A DNA stretch of 31,193 bases from the NCBI GenBank assembly GCA_937893015.1, contig CALBJX010000055.1, positions 1 to 31,193 on the forward strand. The letters are read 5' to 3'. The first letter of the stretch is position 1, and each line of letters starts with the position of its first letter. This DNA comes from an uncultured Verrucomicrobiales bacterium. GTDB lineage: Bacteria > Verrucomicrobiota > Verrucomicrobiia > Verrucomicrobiales > Akkermansiaceae. Shown here piece after piece: positions 30,348-31,193 of the stretch. The position numbers and the translations under genes are program-made. The notes under the pieces are model-generated. The model was given only the letters and a program-made list of their open reading frames with translations, made no database searches and was not told the origin of the DNA.

Positions 30348-31103
30348 ATGAAGCGTTTTCTCTCTCTGGTTCTCTCCGCTGCGGCACTGCTCACGGGCTG
30401 CGCCACGGCACCCGCTCAGTTACCCGCGGACTGCCGCCAAGCCATCATCGGCATCACAGAGGGGTGGAATGATTCTCATGCGACGCTGAATCTTGTGCAG
30501 CGCAACGCGCAGGGCAAGTGGGTGCGCGTGCTCGGTCCCCTGCCCGCCCGCCTCGGTCGCAATGGTCTTGCTTGGGGACGCGGTCTGCACACGAATCCGC
30601 GCAATGCCGCGCTCAAGAAGGAAGGCGACGGACGTTCCCCTGCGGGCATCTTCGCCCTCGGCGGCCTGTGGGTCACCAACCCGACGCCTGTGCAGCACGC
30701 TGCGGGTATCCCCTATGTGAAGGTCGGCCCCAACGACCTTTGGGTCACGGACCCCGCCATGCCTAAGCTCTACAACCGCTGGGTGCGCCTGAACCACCCC
30801 GCCACAACGCCGTGGGAGCTGCATGAGCAAATGCGCCAGACGGACTACGCCCACAGCATCAAAATGCTCGTCTGTCACAACACACCCGAACGCCGCGGCG
30901 GAGCCGTGGTGAACGGCGGCAGCTCCATCTTCTTCCACATCTGGCGCGAGGACGGCGGCAAACCCACCGCAGGCTGCACCGCCATGGCAGAAGAAAACCT
31001 GCGCGCCCTCATCGCTCGCCTCAACCCCGCCCTGCGCCCCGTCTACGTGCTCCTGCCCCGCGAGGAATACGCGCGACTGCGCACGGCGTGGCAGCTGCCG
31101 TAA
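30348..31103 (+). CDS. L,D-transpeptidase (YkuD-fold) lipoprotein
   Basis: A 251-residue envelope lipoprotein. The signal MKRFLSLVLSAAALLTGC ends in lipobox LTGC (Cys18). The catalytic domain shows KMLVCHNTPERRGGAVVNGG, then SSIFFHIWREDGG with His197 and PTAGCTAM with the presumed nucleophile Cys210, the YkuD arrangement of histidine and cysteine. Nearby blocks LGRNGLAWGRGL and EGDGRSPAGIFALGGLWV belong to the COG3786 type. The family makes 3-3 peptidoglycan cross-links or attaches proteins to peptidoglycan. The ATG at 30348 gives a clean lipoprotein signal; the earlier in-frame TTG at 30312 and ATG at 30339 fall inside the promoter. Confidence 0.9.
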   Translation: MKRFLSLVLSAAALLTGCATAPAQLPADCRQAIIGITEGWNDSHATLNLVQRNAQGKWVRVLGPLPARLGRNGLAWGRGLHTNPRNAALKKEGDGRSPAGIFALGGLWVTNPTPVQHAAGIPYVKVGPNDLWVTDPAMPKLYNRWVRLNHPATTPWELHEQMRQTDYAHSIKMLVCHNTPERRGGAVVNGGSSIFFHIWREDGGKPTAGCTAMAEENLRALIARLNPALRPVYVLLPREEYARLRTAWQLP

Positions 31104-31128
31104 CCCCCTTCTCCCCCATGTTCTCTGC

Positions 31129-31183
31129 CGAACAAAGGGGGATTTGTCGAACTGAATGTACGAAGTACGATGTACGATGTACG
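31129..31183. repeat. CGACAAA palindrome plus heptamer array (right end)
   Basis: Units ATGTACG, AAGTACG, ATGTACG, ATGTACG fill 31156-31183. Bases 31143-31183 are the exact reverse complement of 1-41. The palindrome here is imperfect: CGAACAAA (31129-31136) facing TTTGTCG (31143-31149) across a G-rich loop that differs from the left-end copy. It lies in the 3' flank of the L,D-transpeptidase gene. Confidence 0.85.
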
Positions 31184-31193
31184 AAGTTTGAGT

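Noticed and set aside
31104..31141. C-run and G-run pair after the L,D-transpeptidase gene as a terminator
   Set aside because: CCCCCTT can pair with AAGGGGG, but two C-runs compete and the following ATTTGTCG is not a U-run. Termination there is possible but not supported.

Overview
The window is 31 kb of GC-rich, gene-dense bacterial chromosome holding 24 convincing protein genes and one probable gene remnant. I see no tRNA, rRNA, CRISPR array, phage gene or intact transposase. Most genes are housekeeping: prolyl-tRNA synthetase, HtpG, Mfd, DHFR, thymidylate synthase, PyrF, PyrD and GluQ. The rest are envelope proteins: four lipoproteins, an L,D-transpeptidase and several transporters. A eukaryote/archaeal-type ProRS, a class-2 dihydroorotate dehydrogenase, a large SNF2 ATPase, almost no Shine-Dalgarno sequences and Gram-negative style lipoproteins fit the Verrucomicrobiota/PVC group. 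That placement is an inference from gene style, not a demonstrated taxonomy.

Layout. 132-3462 (-): proS and a SulP anion transporter. 3599-9430: htpG (+), a secreted thioredoxin-like protein (-) and mfd (+). 9437-11525 (-): a compact pyrF-thyA-folA operon for pyrimidine, thymidylate and folate metabolism. 11632-14489: a gene remnant with heptamer repeats, a YycJ-type metallo-hydrolase, and a two-gene membrane-protein operon (SLC10A7/YfeH-like carrier and YwaF-like protein). 14675-18394 (+): a CDF metal exporter with an enlarged cytosolic tail, a lipoprotein plus FAH-family hydrolase pair, and a Sel1-like lipoprotein. 18405-18610 holds a MITE-like inverted-repeat element and a perfect palindrome. 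18722-21393 (+): a nucleotide-sugar epimerase plus pyrD, then a small lipoprotein. 21430-26461 (-): a four-gene operon of an ABCG-like transporter, a small membrane-anchored protein, a 643-aa secreted protein and gluQ. 26591-30133 (-): the SNF2 ATPase. 30348-31103 (+): the L,D-transpeptidase lipoprotein.

Two patterns cut across the gene list. First, most transcription units have a sigma70-like promoter whose -10 box lies only 6 to 10 bases before the start codon. This predicts leaderless or nearly leaderless mRNAs as the common mode, and only the ABC transporter gene has a clear Shine-Dalgarno. Second, the 3' flanks of several genes carry short arrays of 7-base repeats. The repeat unit differs from locus to locus, but each array is followed within a few to about 20 bases by a palindrome, in three of four cases of the CGACAAA...TTTGTCG type. 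The two ends of the window are perfect 41-base inverted copies of one such module, so the window is probably a whole contig broken at a dispersed repeat.
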